A stretch of DNA of 15,009 nucleotides from an uncultured Arenimonas sp. (GTDB lineage Bacteria; Pseudomonadota; Gammaproteobacteria; Xanthomonadales; Xanthomonadaceae): contig CAMLKR010000045.1 in the NCBI GenBank assembly GCA_946480565.1, forward strand, positions 1 through 15,009, written 5' to 3'. Both the position numbers and the translations under genes were made by a program. This document shows positions 1-6,656 of the stretch, piece after piece (position 1 is the stretch's first letter; every line of letters begins with the position of its first letter). The notes beneath the pieces were generated by a model, which saw only the letters and a program-made list of their open reading frames with translations, ran no database searches and had not been told where the DNA came from.

Positions 1-730
1 CCGGCATGATCACCAGGTGGTTCACGATCGGGTTCGGCGACTCGGCGGCGATGATGCCGGGCTCGGTGATGCCGATGTAGCGCGGCTTCCAGTGCCGCTG
101 CTTGGCATGGGCGATGGTGGCGCCCTTCATCGGACCCTTCATCGCACCCGGGCCGCAGCCGGTGCAGATGTCCAGCCCGCGCAGGCCCAGCTCGTAGCCG
201 ACCTTCTTGGTGTACAGGTACTCGTCGCGGTTGATGGAATGGCCGCCCCAGCAGACCACCAGGTTCGGGTCCTGGTAGGACTTCATCACGCGGGCGTTGC
301 GCAGGATCTCGAACACCGCGCTGGTCATGCCGGCCGACGTGTCGAGGTCGAACTTGGCGCTGCCGTGGACTTCGTTGGCGTTGTAGGCGATGTCGCGCAC
401 CACGGCGAACAGGTTCTCGGCGATGCCCCGGATGATCTCGCCGTCGACGAAGGCGGTGGCCGGAGCGTTGCGCAGCTCGATCTTTATGCCGCGGTCCTGC
501 TGCTGCACGTCGATATCGAATTCGGGATAACGCTGGGCGGCGGCGCGCGGGTCGTCGGACTCGCTGCCGGTGGTCAGCACCGCCAGGGCGCAGCGGCGCA
601 GGAGCTCGCGCTGGCCGCCGGTCGAGGCGTCGCGCAGGCGGGCGACTTCGTCGCGGGAAAGCACGTCCAGGCCGCCGCGCGGGGAAATGCGGGCATTGGC
701 CGTGGCGGGGAGGTTCAACGGGTCGTTCAT
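1..730 (-). CDS. ppnN: Pyrimidine/purine nucleotide 5'-monophosphate nucleosidase PpnN (YgdH), 3' end missing
   Basis: Partial gene; the first 243 codons are present and the rest lies beyond the left edge. The family hydrolyses the N-glycosidic bond of nucleoside monophosphates to give base and ribose 5-phosphate, and the E. coli enzyme is stimulated by (p)ppGpp. The visible protein matches my recollection of E. coli YgdH along its length: FVDGEIIR (residues 94-101), ENLFAVVRDI (105-114), ILRNAR (142-147), VVCWGGHSIN (158-167), ICTGCGPGAM (188-197) and TEPGIIAAESPNPIVN (222-237). The PGGxGTxxE motif typical of LOG-fold enzymes would lie in the missing part. The ATG at 730 was chosen because homology begins at ISPRGGLDVLS (15-25). 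The ribosome site is weak. It is probably monocistronic, lying behind the terminator of the TonB receptor. The family call is very secure. Confidence 0.93.
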   Translation of the reverse strand, partial: MNDPLNLPATANARISPRGGLDVLSRDEVARLRDASTGGQRELLRRCALAVLTTGSESDDPRAAAQRYPEFDIDVQQQDRGIKIELRNAPATAFVDGEIIRGIAENLFAVVRDIAYNANEVHGSAKFDLDTSAGMTSAVFEILRNARVMKSYQDPNLVVCWGGHSINRDEYLYTKKVGYELGLRGLDICTGCGPGAMKGPMKGATIAHAKQRHWKPRYIGITEPGIIAAESPNPIVNHLVIMP

Positions 731-767
731 GGGTCGCTTGCTGCTCTGTCGTCGTAGTGAGCGGCCG

Positions 768-773
768 ACTTTA
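768..773 (-). promoter_or_regulatory. Candidate -10 element for ppnN
   Basis: On the minus strand this reads TAAAGT, four of six matches to the sigma-70 -10 consensus, and would give a leader of about 30 bases before the ppnN ATG at 730. No good -35 is visible at the right distance. It lies between the terminator of the upstream receptor gene and ppnN, so some promoter is expected here. Weak call. Confidence 0.25.
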
Positions 774-801
774 CCACCGGCCGGCGTCCCGGGAAGCGGG
801 C

Positions 802-834
802 AAAAAAAACGGCCGGCGATCGCTCGCCGGCCGT
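802..834 (-). terminator. Strong rho-independent terminator of the TonB-dependent receptor gene
   Basis: A perfect 11-bp inverted repeat (809-819 with 824-834, core ACGGCCGGCGA) with a 4-base loop is followed, read on the minus strand, by eight consecutive T (A-run at 802-809 on the plus strand). It starts about 24 bases after the receptor stop codon at 858. The T-run exists on one side only, so it should act on minus-strand transcription and isolate ppnN from the receptor transcript. Confidence 0.92.
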
Positions 835-857
835 CCTTTCGCCACGAGGGCGTCGGA

Positions 858-3800
858 TCAGAACTGGTACTTGAAGCTCAGCATGACCGACCAACGCGAC
901 ACGGCGGTGTTGCCCTTGTCGTTGTTGTTCTCCTGCACGGCCGGGCCAGCGCCCGGGCCGGTCCAGGCATACACGTACTTGCCTTCGTTGCCGACGCAGC
1001 CCGCGAAGGTGCTGGTCGGGCCGCAGACGCCCGCGTAGTTGGCCAGCTGCTGGGTCGAGTTGAAGCCGTAGTCCTCGATGATGCCCCAGTCTTCGTTGAT
1101 CAGGTTGCCGATGTTCATGATGTCGAGGGCCAGCACCGACTTGTGGCCTTCCATGAAGCCCGGCAGCTCCTGCGAGATGCGGACGTCGAAGCTGTTGACC
1201 CAGTCGGTGCGGAAGCCGTTGGCCGGGGCGATCTTGCCCTGGTAGGCCTTCAGCTCCGGGTTGGCTTCCAGATACGCGAAGAACGAAGCTTCCGCGGTCG
1301 GCGTGGTCCAGACCACGTCACCCGGGCCGTTCGGCACGTAGAACAGGTCGTTAAACCCGCCACCGTCGCCGTTGGCGTCGTTGCGGAAGATGTAGCTGAA
1401 CGGACGACCCGAGCGGCCTTCGTAGAACATCGAGATGCGGGTCTCGTTGTCGCCGAAGAAGTTGTGCTTCCAGGTCACGCTGCCGGTGACGCGGTCCTTG
1501 ATCGCGTAGCGCGAGTCATAGGCGACGTCCTCGCCCTGGTTGCGGATCAGGGTGCTGCCCCAGTTCGACGAGTTCTGCGAGCTGGTCAGCGGGGTCACGT
1601 CGGTGGCCTCGGTGTACGTGTAGTACAGGTTCCAGCCCCAGGTGTCGGAGACCGGCTTGTCGAGACCCACGGTGAACTGGCTGCTCTCACCCTTGTCGGT
1701 GTTGCGCACCAGGAAGACGTCGCCCACGCCCGCCGGGCGGTAGAAGCGGTCGAACGCGCCGTTGGTGCCGTTGGCGATGCCGAACGAACCGCGGAAGTCC
1801 GGGTTCAGGCCACGGGCGTTCCAGTAGAGCTCGCGACCATCGGGGCCAACCGCCGTGACGCCCTGGCCAGCGGCGTTGAACATGTCCAGACGGTCGATGA
1901 CGATGCCGTCCTTGACGTTGGTCTTGAGGAACTCGGCCGACACCACGATGCCGTGCCACGGCAGCTCGTGATCCCAGGCGATGTTGGCCTTCCAGACCGA
2001 CGGAAGCGCGAAGCCCGGCTCGATGATGTCGACGTTCTGGCGTCCGGCGCCCGCGCCCGGCACGAACGGCGGGATGGACGGATCGAACGTCGGCGGCACC
2101 GGATTGCCGGAGCGGCCGTCCATCGTGTACTCGACGTAGTTCAGGCCGGTGTTGCCGTAGGCACCGGCAACCCAGACGTTCGGGGCCGCGCCCTGGAACA
2201 GGCCGATGCCGCCGCGGATCTGGGTCGGACGCTCGCTGTCGAACGTGTAGTTGAAGCCAGCGCGCGGCTGGATCAGGTCGGCGTCGACGGTCTGGGTGTT
2301 GTCGTAACCGTAGGTCGAGGCGATGAGCGGGTTGAAGCGGGTCTGGTCGTCGAAGTCCGGCTTGTCGTAGCGCAGGCCGAACATCAGGGTCAGGTTGTAG
2401 TTGACCGCCCAGCTGTCCTGGACGAACAGGCCGGTGTTGTTCTGCGTGTAGGACGCGGCGATGTCGTCGTAGCTGCCGCCGGCAAGCGGCGCGCGGACGA
2501 TGTACGAGCTCGGCGTGCCGGCGACGAACGCCGCCAGGTTGTTGAACACGTACGTGCCGTTCTGGTTGCGGCCGTAGTAGTTGAAGATGTCGTTGGACTC
2601 GAAGTCGAAGCCGAACTTGAACGTGTGGTCGCCGACGAACAGGTTGCCGGCGCCGAACACGGTCAGCTGCTCGGTCTCGAGCACGTTCACGTGGGTGTTC
2701 TGCTCGGTGCCCAGGAAGATCGAGTCGTTGCTGCCGAAACCGCGGATTTCGATCTGCGGGAGGACGGAGAAGGGCTCGCGCACCGCGATGTAGTCACGGG
2801 ACGAAACCTTGAACTCGGTCGAGAAGTTCTCGGTCCAGTCGCTGAACAGCTCGACGACGGTGCTCTCGAATTCCTTGTTGTGGTTGTACCAGAACGTGTT
2901 CAGCGAGATGGAGTTGTTGTCCACCTGCGGGAAGCGCGGCACGTCCTGCGTCAGGCTGCTGTAGCGCAGCGCGGCGCGATGGTTGTCGCTGATGTTCCAG
3001 TCGAGCTTGATCGCGTATTCCTCGATCTCGGCGTCCGCCGAGCCGGTGATGTCGCCCGACTCGAAGCCGAAGCCCGCGGCGGCGTTGCGCACGGCGGTGA
3101 TGTCGGTGTCGTCGATCTCGCCGGTGCCGTAGGGCGAATCGCCAAAGCCGGTCGAGGTGTCGGAGCGGGTGTAGTTCTCGTAGTTGACGAAGAAGAACAG
3201 GCGATCCTTGATCAGCGGGCCGCCGAACGTGGCGCCGTAGGTTTCCTCGGACGAGAAACCGTTGAAGTCGACGCCATTGAGCTCTTCGCGCACCCAGTCG
3301 CCGTCGCGCAGGGTGTAGTAGACGGAACCGCCGAACTCGTTGGTGCCGGACTTCGTCACCGCATTCACCACGGCGCCGGTACCGCCGGCGATGGTGGTGT
3401 CGTAGTTGGCCAGGTCGATGTTGATCGCCTCGATGGCGTCGATCGACACCGGCTGACGCTCGGTCGGCAGGTTGTTCGGCTCCAGGCCGAACGGATCCGA
3501 GGAGCTGACGCCGTCGATCTTGATCAGGTTGTAGCGGGTGTTCTGGCCACCGGCCGAGATGGCGCCGTCGGCCTTGCTGACCTGCGAGATGCGCGGGTCG
3601 GTGCGGATGTAGTCCTGGATGTTGCGGTTGGCCGACGGCAGCGAGTCGATCATCTCGCGGCTGACGTTGGTGCCGGTGCCCATCTTGTCGGCGCTGAACA
3701 CTTCCGACAGGGTCGAGGTGCCGGTCACTTCGACGGTTTCCAGGGTGGTGGTGGCCGCCTGGCCCAGGGTCGCGTCAACCGAGGTGGTCTCGGCCAGCTG

Positions 3801-4103
3801 CAGGTAGACGCCCTCGCGGACCTCGGTCACGCCGTCCTTGACGATGGTGATCGTGTACGGACCGCCGACGCGCAGGCCGCGGGCGGTGTAACGGCCGTCG
3901 GCGCTGGTGGTGGCGGTGCTGACGGTGCCCGACGGCGTGTGCAGGATGGTCACCTGCGCGCCCGCGACGGGCTGGGAGTCGGCCGAGACGATGCGGCCGC
4001 CGACGACGGCGGTCGTGTTCTGGGCGAACGCCGGCGCGGCTGCGAGCGCGATGGCGAGGCCGAGGGAGAGCTGGGACAGCCGAACCCGGTTGCGATTGGT
4101 CAT
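858..4103 (-). CDS. TonB-dependent outer-membrane receptor, Oar-like, with N-terminal carboxypeptidase-regulatory-like domain
   Basis: A 1081-residue outer-membrane protein. Residues 1-27 are a signal peptide with a hydrophobic core (LSLGLAIALAAAPAFA) and a likely cut before Q28. Residues about 32-115 form a carboxypeptidase-D regulatory-like beta-sandwich (VVGGRIVSADSQPVAGAQV, SADGRYTARGL). ETVEVTG at 122-128 resembles a TonB box. A plug domain follows (about 130-250, with RYNLIKIDGV and GGTGAVVNAVTKSGTN), then a long beta-barrel ending in the terminal aromatic KYQF, typical of proteins inserted by the BAM machinery. The architecture and length fit the Oar family (adhesion or export-linked receptors in Myxococcus; several copies in Xanthomonadaceae). 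The substrate cannot be read from the sequence. The ATG at 4103 precedes the signal peptide directly. The gene appears monocistronic, with its own leader and terminator; no TonB/ExbBD or substrate-utilisation genes are adjacent. Confidence 0.93.
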   Translation of the reverse strand: MTNRNRVRLSQLSLGLAIALAAAPAFAQNTTAVVGGRIVSADSQPVAGAQVTILHTPSGTVSTATTSADGRYTARGLRVGGPYTITIVKDGVTEVREGVYLQLAETTSVDATLGQAATTTLETVEVTGTSTLSEVFSADKMGTGTNVSREMIDSLPSANRNIQDYIRTDPRISQVSKADGAISAGGQNTRYNLIKIDGVSSSDPFGLEPNNLPTERQPVSIDAIEAINIDLANYDTTIAGGTGAVVNAVTKSGTNEFGGSVYYTLRDGDWVREELNGVDFNGFSSEETYGATFGGPLIKDRLFFFVNYENYTRSDTSTGFGDSPYGTGEIDDTDITAVRNAAAGFGFESGDITGSADAEIEEYAIKLDWNISDNHRAALRYSSLTQDVPRFPQVDNNSISLNTFWYNHNKEFESTVVELFSDWTENFSTEFKVSSRDYIAVREPFSVLPQIEIRGFGSNDSIFLGTEQNTHVNVLETEQLTVFGAGNLFVGDHTFKFGFDFESNDIFNYYGRNQNGTYVFNNLAAFVAGTPSSYIVRAPLAGGSYDDIAASYTQNNTGLFVQDSWAVNYNLTLMFGLRYDKPDFDDQTRFNPLIASTYGYDNTQTVDADLIQPRAGFNYTFDSERPTQIRGGIGLFQGAAPNVWVAGAYGNTGLNYVEYTMDGRSGNPVPPTFDPSIPPFVPGAGAGRQNVDIIEPGFALPSVWKANIAWDHELPWHGIVVSAEFLKTNVKDGIVIDRLDMFNAAGQGVTAVGPDGRELYWNARGLNPDFRGSFGIANGTNGAFDRFYRPAGVGDVFLVRNTDKGESSQFTVGLDKPVSDTWGWNLYYTYTEATDVTPLTSSQNSSNWGSTLIRNQGEDVAYDSRYAIKDRVTGSVTWKHNFFGDNETRISMFYEGRSGRPFSYIFRNDANGDGGGFNDLFYVPNGPGDVVWTTPTAEASFFAYLEANPELKAYQGKIAPANGFRTDWVNSFDVRISQELPGFMEGHKSVLALDIMNIGNLINEDWGIIEDYGFNSTQQLANYAGVCGPTSTFAGCVGNEGKYVYAWTGPGAGPAVQENNNDKGNTAVSRWSVMLSFKYQF

Positions 4104-4155
4104 GGTAGGAACCCTGATTTTTTAGTGGCTAGAAATGGCGATGCGGCATCCCGCC

Positions 4156-4181
4156 GCGGTGCCTGACGGGCCAGGCACTGC
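4156..4181 (-). repeat. Inverted repeat (hairpin) in the leader of the TonB receptor gene
   Basis: Perfect 7-bp arms GTGCCTG (4159-4165) and CAGGCAC (4172-4178) flank a 6-base spacer. Beyond one mismatch the arms pair for two more bases (4156-4157 with 4180-4181). It lies 56-78 bases upstream of the receptor ATG. Depending on where transcription starts, it is either an mRNA leader hairpin or a protein-binding dyad. No function is assigned. Confidence 0.5.
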
Positions 4182-4237
4182 TGATCCTTGAAATCGCTTG
4201 CGCGGATGGGTATCCCCTGTTCCCCGGCAATAACAAG

Positions 4238-4268
4238 AGTTTAACACGGTACCCCGGTCACATGTCAT
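4238..4268 (-). promoter_or_regulatory. Candidate promoter of the TonB receptor gene
   Basis: The segment 4228-4246 is conspicuously AT-rich for this genome. On the minus strand it contains TAAACT (4243-4238, four of six to the -10 consensus). Upstream lies ATGACA (4268-4263, five of six to TTGACA), but the spacing is 19 bases, longer than optimal. Transcription from here would give a leader of about 125 bases carrying the hairpin at 4156-4181. Tentative. Confidence 0.3.
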
Positions 4269-4287
4269 TCAGGTGACAGAACCGGGG
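4252..4287 (-). terminator. Possible weak terminator-like hairpin after the grxD-SDR-marC operon
   Basis: Outer arms CCCCGG (4252-4257) and CCGGGG (4282-4287) and inner arms TCAC (4258-4261) and GTGA (4273-4276) can form a long stem with a bulge on one side. Read on the minus strand it comes 7 bases after the marC stop (4294) and is followed by a moderately T-rich stretch, not a clean T-run. It overlaps the presumed receptor promoter, so it may be regulatory instead. Confidence 0.3.
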
Positions 4288-4293
4288 CGGGGG

Positions 4294-4893
4294 TCACATG
4301 GCCGGGGCGGCCCGGAGATAGGCGGCCACGCCATCCAGCAGCATCTGGACCGAGATGGCCACCAGGAGCATGCCCATGAGCCGCTCCACGGCCACCAGGA
4401 CCCGCATGCCCAGGATCTTGTAGAGATAGGTGGCGCTGAACAGCAGGACCGCGGTCCCCAGCCAGGCCAGGGTCAGGGCCAGGCTCCAGTCCGCCATGCG
4501 CCCGGGCTCCTGGGCCGCCAGGAGCATCACCGCCGCCATGCCCGAGGGACCGGCCACCAAGGGGATGGCCATCGGCACGATGAAGGGTTCGCCGTCGGGC
4601 ACCTCGCCGAACATGCCCTCGGCGCTGGGGAAGATCATCTTCAGGCCGATCAGGAACAGGACGATGCCGCCGGCGATGGACACCGATTCCTGGCGCAGGT
4701 GCATGGCCTCGAGCACGTACTTGCCGCCCCACAGAAAGGCGAACAGGACCACCAGGGCGATCAGCAGCTCGCGGGCCAGCACGATCCGGCGCCGGTGCGC
4801 GGGCAGAGGCTTGAGCAGCCCCAGGAACACCGGGATGTTGCCCAGCGGGTCCAGGATCAGGAACAACAGCAGGGCGGCGGAGAGGGTGGTCAC
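4294..4893 (-). CDS. MarC family integral membrane protein, YhgN-like
   Basis: A 199-residue inner-membrane protein with about six hydrophobic segments. Family landmarks are LDPLGN (14-19), RELLIAL (41-47), SIAGGIVLFLIGLKMIFPSA (72-91), EPFIVPMAIPLVAGPS (102-117) and ERLMGMLLV (170-178). It resembles E. coli YhgN closely in sequence and length. The biochemical function of the MarC/YhgN family is not established; the old link to multiple antibiotic resistance was not upheld, so no resistance role should be inferred. The start is a GTG at 4893, which overlaps the stop of the upstream dehydrogenase gene in the four bases GTGA, implying translational coupling. It is the last gene of the grxD-SDR-marC operon. 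Confidence 0.9.
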   Translation of the reverse strand: MTTLSAALLLFLILDPLGNIPVFLGLLKPLPAHRRRIVLARELLIALVVLFAFLWGGKYVLEAMHLRQESVSIAGGIVLFLIGLKMIFPSAEGMFGEVPDGEPFIVPMAIPLVAGPSGMAAVMLLAAQEPGRMADWSLALTLAWLGTAVLLFSATYLYKILGMRVLVAVERLMGMLLVAISVQMLLDGVAAYLRAAPAM

Positions 4894-5648
4894 AGCGAGA
4901 GCCTCGGCGCCCAGACCTGGCCACGAAAGCCGACGCCCGCCGGCGACAGCAGGTGCACGCAGGCGGGCGCATAGGCGGCCGGGGCCGGCACCCGCAGCTG
5001 GGTTTCGTCGGCATAGGCGCGGGCCCGCAGGTCGGTCCGCATCGGACCCGGCTCGAGGCCGGACACCCGGACCGGGGTGCTGTCGGTCTCGGCGCTCAGC
5101 TGACGGACCAGGGCAGCCAGCGACTGCTTGGCCAGGCCATACGCGCCCCAGTAGGCCTTGCCGACCCGGGAAGGGTCGTCGGTGACGAAGACCACGGCGC
5201 TGTCGCCAGCCTTGCGCAGCCAGGGCAGGCAGGCCTGGGTCAGCAGCCAGGGCGCGGTGAAGTTCACATGCAGGTTGCGGACGAAGGCCTCGGGAGCAGT
5301 GGCTTCCAGCGGCGCCAGCCCGGTGAATTCCGCCGCGCAGTGCAGCAGGCCGTGGATCCCTCCCAGTTCTCCGGCGACCTTGGCCGCCAGGTCCGCGTAG
5401 TCCGCCGGGTCGGCGCCGGCCAGGTCGATCGGATAAAGCGCCGGCTCCGGGCCCAGCGCCTTCACCGCATCGTAGACCCGGTTGAGCTTGGGCACGCGCC
5501 GGCCCAGCAACACCACGGTCGCACCGGCCCGGGCGCAGGCCTTCGCGGCCTCCGCACCGAGCCCGCCGTGCGCACCGGTGACCAGCACGGTGCGCCCGGC
5601 CAGGGCGTCCGCGGCGACCTCGGGCAGGGCGGCCGCTGTGGCGGTCAT
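4890..5648 (-). CDS. Short-chain dehydrogenase/reductase, YciK-like, with altered active site
   Basis: A 252-residue Rossmann-fold protein predicted to bind NAD(P). TGAHGGLG (24-31) is the cofactor-binding glycine motif and N129 (HVNF) matches the structural/catalytic Asn. YGLAK (170-174) supplies the Tyr and Lys of the SDR catalytic centre, and PGPMRT (200-205) fits the post-catalytic PG motif. Two positions deviate. The usual NNAG is HCAAE (103-107). The Ser expected about 13 residues before Tyr170 is Asp157-Asp158, with the nearest Ser at 160. The closest recollected relative is E. coli YciK, whose substrate is unknown. The ATG at 5648 overlaps the grxD stop (ATGA), and its own stop overlaps the marC GTG. 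It may be a reductase with non-standard chemistry or a non-catalytic nucleotide-binding protein. Confidence 0.88.
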   Translation of the reverse strand: MTATAAALPEVAADALAGRTVLVTGAHGGLGAEAAKACARAGATVVLLGRRVPKLNRVYDAVKALGPEPALYPIDLAGADPADYADLAAKVAGELGGIHGLLHCAAEFTGLAPLEATAPEAFVRNLHVNFTAPWLLTQACLPWLRKAGDSAVVFVTDDPSRVGKAYWGAYGLAKQSLAALVRQLSAETDSTPVRVSGLEPGPMRTDLRARAYADETQLRVPAPAAYAPACVHLLSPAGVGFRGQVWAPRLSL

Positions 5649-5968
5649 GCCGCCTTCTGCGCCTCGGAGACCATGCGGGCCAGTTCGCCGCTGTCGAGCA
5701 GCTCGACGGTGATGTCGCAGCCGCCGATCAGTTCGCCATTGATGAAAAGCTGCGGGAAGGTCGGCCAGTCGGAATAACGCGGCAGGCTGGCGCGCACCTC
5801 CGGGTCCTCCAGCACGTTCACGCTGTGGAAACTGCCGGCGCCGGCATTCTTCAGCGCCTGCACCGCGCGGCTGGAGAACCCGCACATCGGGAACTGCGGC
5901 GTGCCCTTCATGAAGAGAACGATCGGGTGGCCTTCGACCTCGGCCTTGATGCGGTCCATGACGCTCAT
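5645..5968 (-). CDS. grxD: Monothiol glutaredoxin GrxD (Grx4)
   Basis: A 107-residue monothiol glutaredoxin. The family binds a [2Fe-2S] cluster as a glutathione-ligated dimer, or with BolA proteins, and carries clusters within the cytoplasm. The signature CGFS is at residues 29-32 ([10 protein letters not shown]), with KGTPQFP (21-27) ahead of it; WPTFPQLFI (68-76) and GGCDI (82-86) form the glutathione-binding region. Length matches the family (E. coli 115). The ATG at 5968 is preferred over longer in-frame starts because it directly precedes the family N-terminus SVMDRIK and has a GGAG six bases upstream. It is first in a three-gene operon, coupled by ATGA to the dehydrogenase, and divergent from sodB. 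Confidence 0.96.
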   Translation of the reverse strand: MSVMDRIKAEVEGHPIVLFMKGTPQFPMCGFSSRAVQALKNAGAGSFHSVNVLEDPEVRASLPRYSDWPTFPQLFINGELIGGCDITVELLDSGELARMVSEAQKAA

Positions 5969-6016
5969 GGAAAACTCCGTTCGGGTCGCGCCGCCGGGAC
6001 GGGGCGCGATAAGGGC

Positions 6017-6026
6017 TAGAATTATA
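6017..6026. promoter_or_regulatory. Overlapping divergent -10 elements for grxD and sodB
   Basis: The ten bases TAGAATTATA contain TAGAAT on the plus strand (6017-6022, five of six to consensus) directed at sodB, and a perfect TATAAT on the minus strand (6026-6021) directed at grxD. The two share two bases. Predicted start sites lie about 46-50 bases from each ATG, a symmetric arrangement. No recognisable TTGACA-type -35 is present on either side; both flanks are very GC-rich, so activator dependence is possible. Confidence 0.6.
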
Positions 6027-6077
6027 CGGCCAAGGCCCGGCCCGCCGGCGCCCAGCCCCCTCAGAACGGAGATTCCC

Positions 6078-6656
6078 ATGGCCATCGAACTGCCCGCCCT
6101 GCCCTACGACCGCGCCGCCCTCGAACCGCACATCTCGGCGGAAACCATCGATTTCCACTACGGCAAGCACCACCAGGCCTACGTCACCAACCTCAACAAC
6201 CAGATCAAGGGCACGGAGTTCGAGAACCTCGACCTCGAGGCCATCATCCGCAAGGCCCAGGGCGGCATGTTCAACAACGCCGCCCAGGTCTGGAACCACA
6301 CCTTCTACTGGAACTGCCTCAAGCCCAACGGCGGCGGCGAACCGACCGGCAAGCTGGCCGAAGCCATCACCAAGGCGTTCGGCTCCTTCGCGGCCTTCAA
6401 GGAGCAGTTCACCCAGACCGCGCTGACCACCTTCGGCTCCGGCTGGGCCTGGCTGGTGCAGCGCCCGGACGGTTCGCTGGCCCTGGTCAGCACGCCGAAC
6501 GCGGCCACCCCGCTCACCGGCACCGACACCGCCCTGCTCACCTGCGACGTCTGGGAACACGCCTACTACATCGACTACCGCAACGCCCGCCCCAAGTACG
6601 TCGAGGCGTTCTGGAACCTGGTGAACTGGGACTTCGTGGCCGATCGCCTGGCCTGA
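6078..6656 (+). CDS. sodB: Superoxide dismutase, iron type (SodB)
   Basis: A 192-residue cytoplasmic Fe/Mn-family superoxide dismutase that converts superoxide to oxygen and hydrogen peroxide. Predicted metal ligands are His27 (FHYGKHHQ), His74 (WNHTFYW), Asp157 and His161 (DVWEHAYY). The active-site Gln sits in the N-terminal half as Gln70 (NNAAQVWNH), the arrangement of iron rather than manganese enzymes, and the rest follows E. coli SodB closely ([18 protein letters not shown]). The ATG at 6078 has a GGAG seven bases upstream and begins the family N-terminus ([17 protein letters not shown]). Its TGA shares one base with the ATG of the following ABC ATPase gene (TGATG), so the two are probably co-translated. 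It is divergent from grxD. Confidence 0.97.
   Translation: MAIELPALPYDRAALEPHISAETIDFHYGKHHQAYVTNLNNQIKGTEFENLDLEAIIRKAQGGMFNNAAQVWNHTFYWNCLKPNGGGEPTGKLAEAITKAFGSFAAFKEQFTQTALTTFGSGWAWLVQRPDGSLALVSTPNAATPLTGTDTALLTCDVWEHAYYIDYRNARPKYVEAFWNLVNWDFVADRLA

Noticed and set aside
570..4166. A 1198-codon open frame on the plus strand opposite the TonB receptor gene
   Set aside because: Its product is a low-complexity Val/Ala/Arg/Asp-rich sequence with no recognisable domain, whereas the opposite strand encodes a complete receptor with signal peptide and barrel. Long antisense frames are expected in GC-rich genes.
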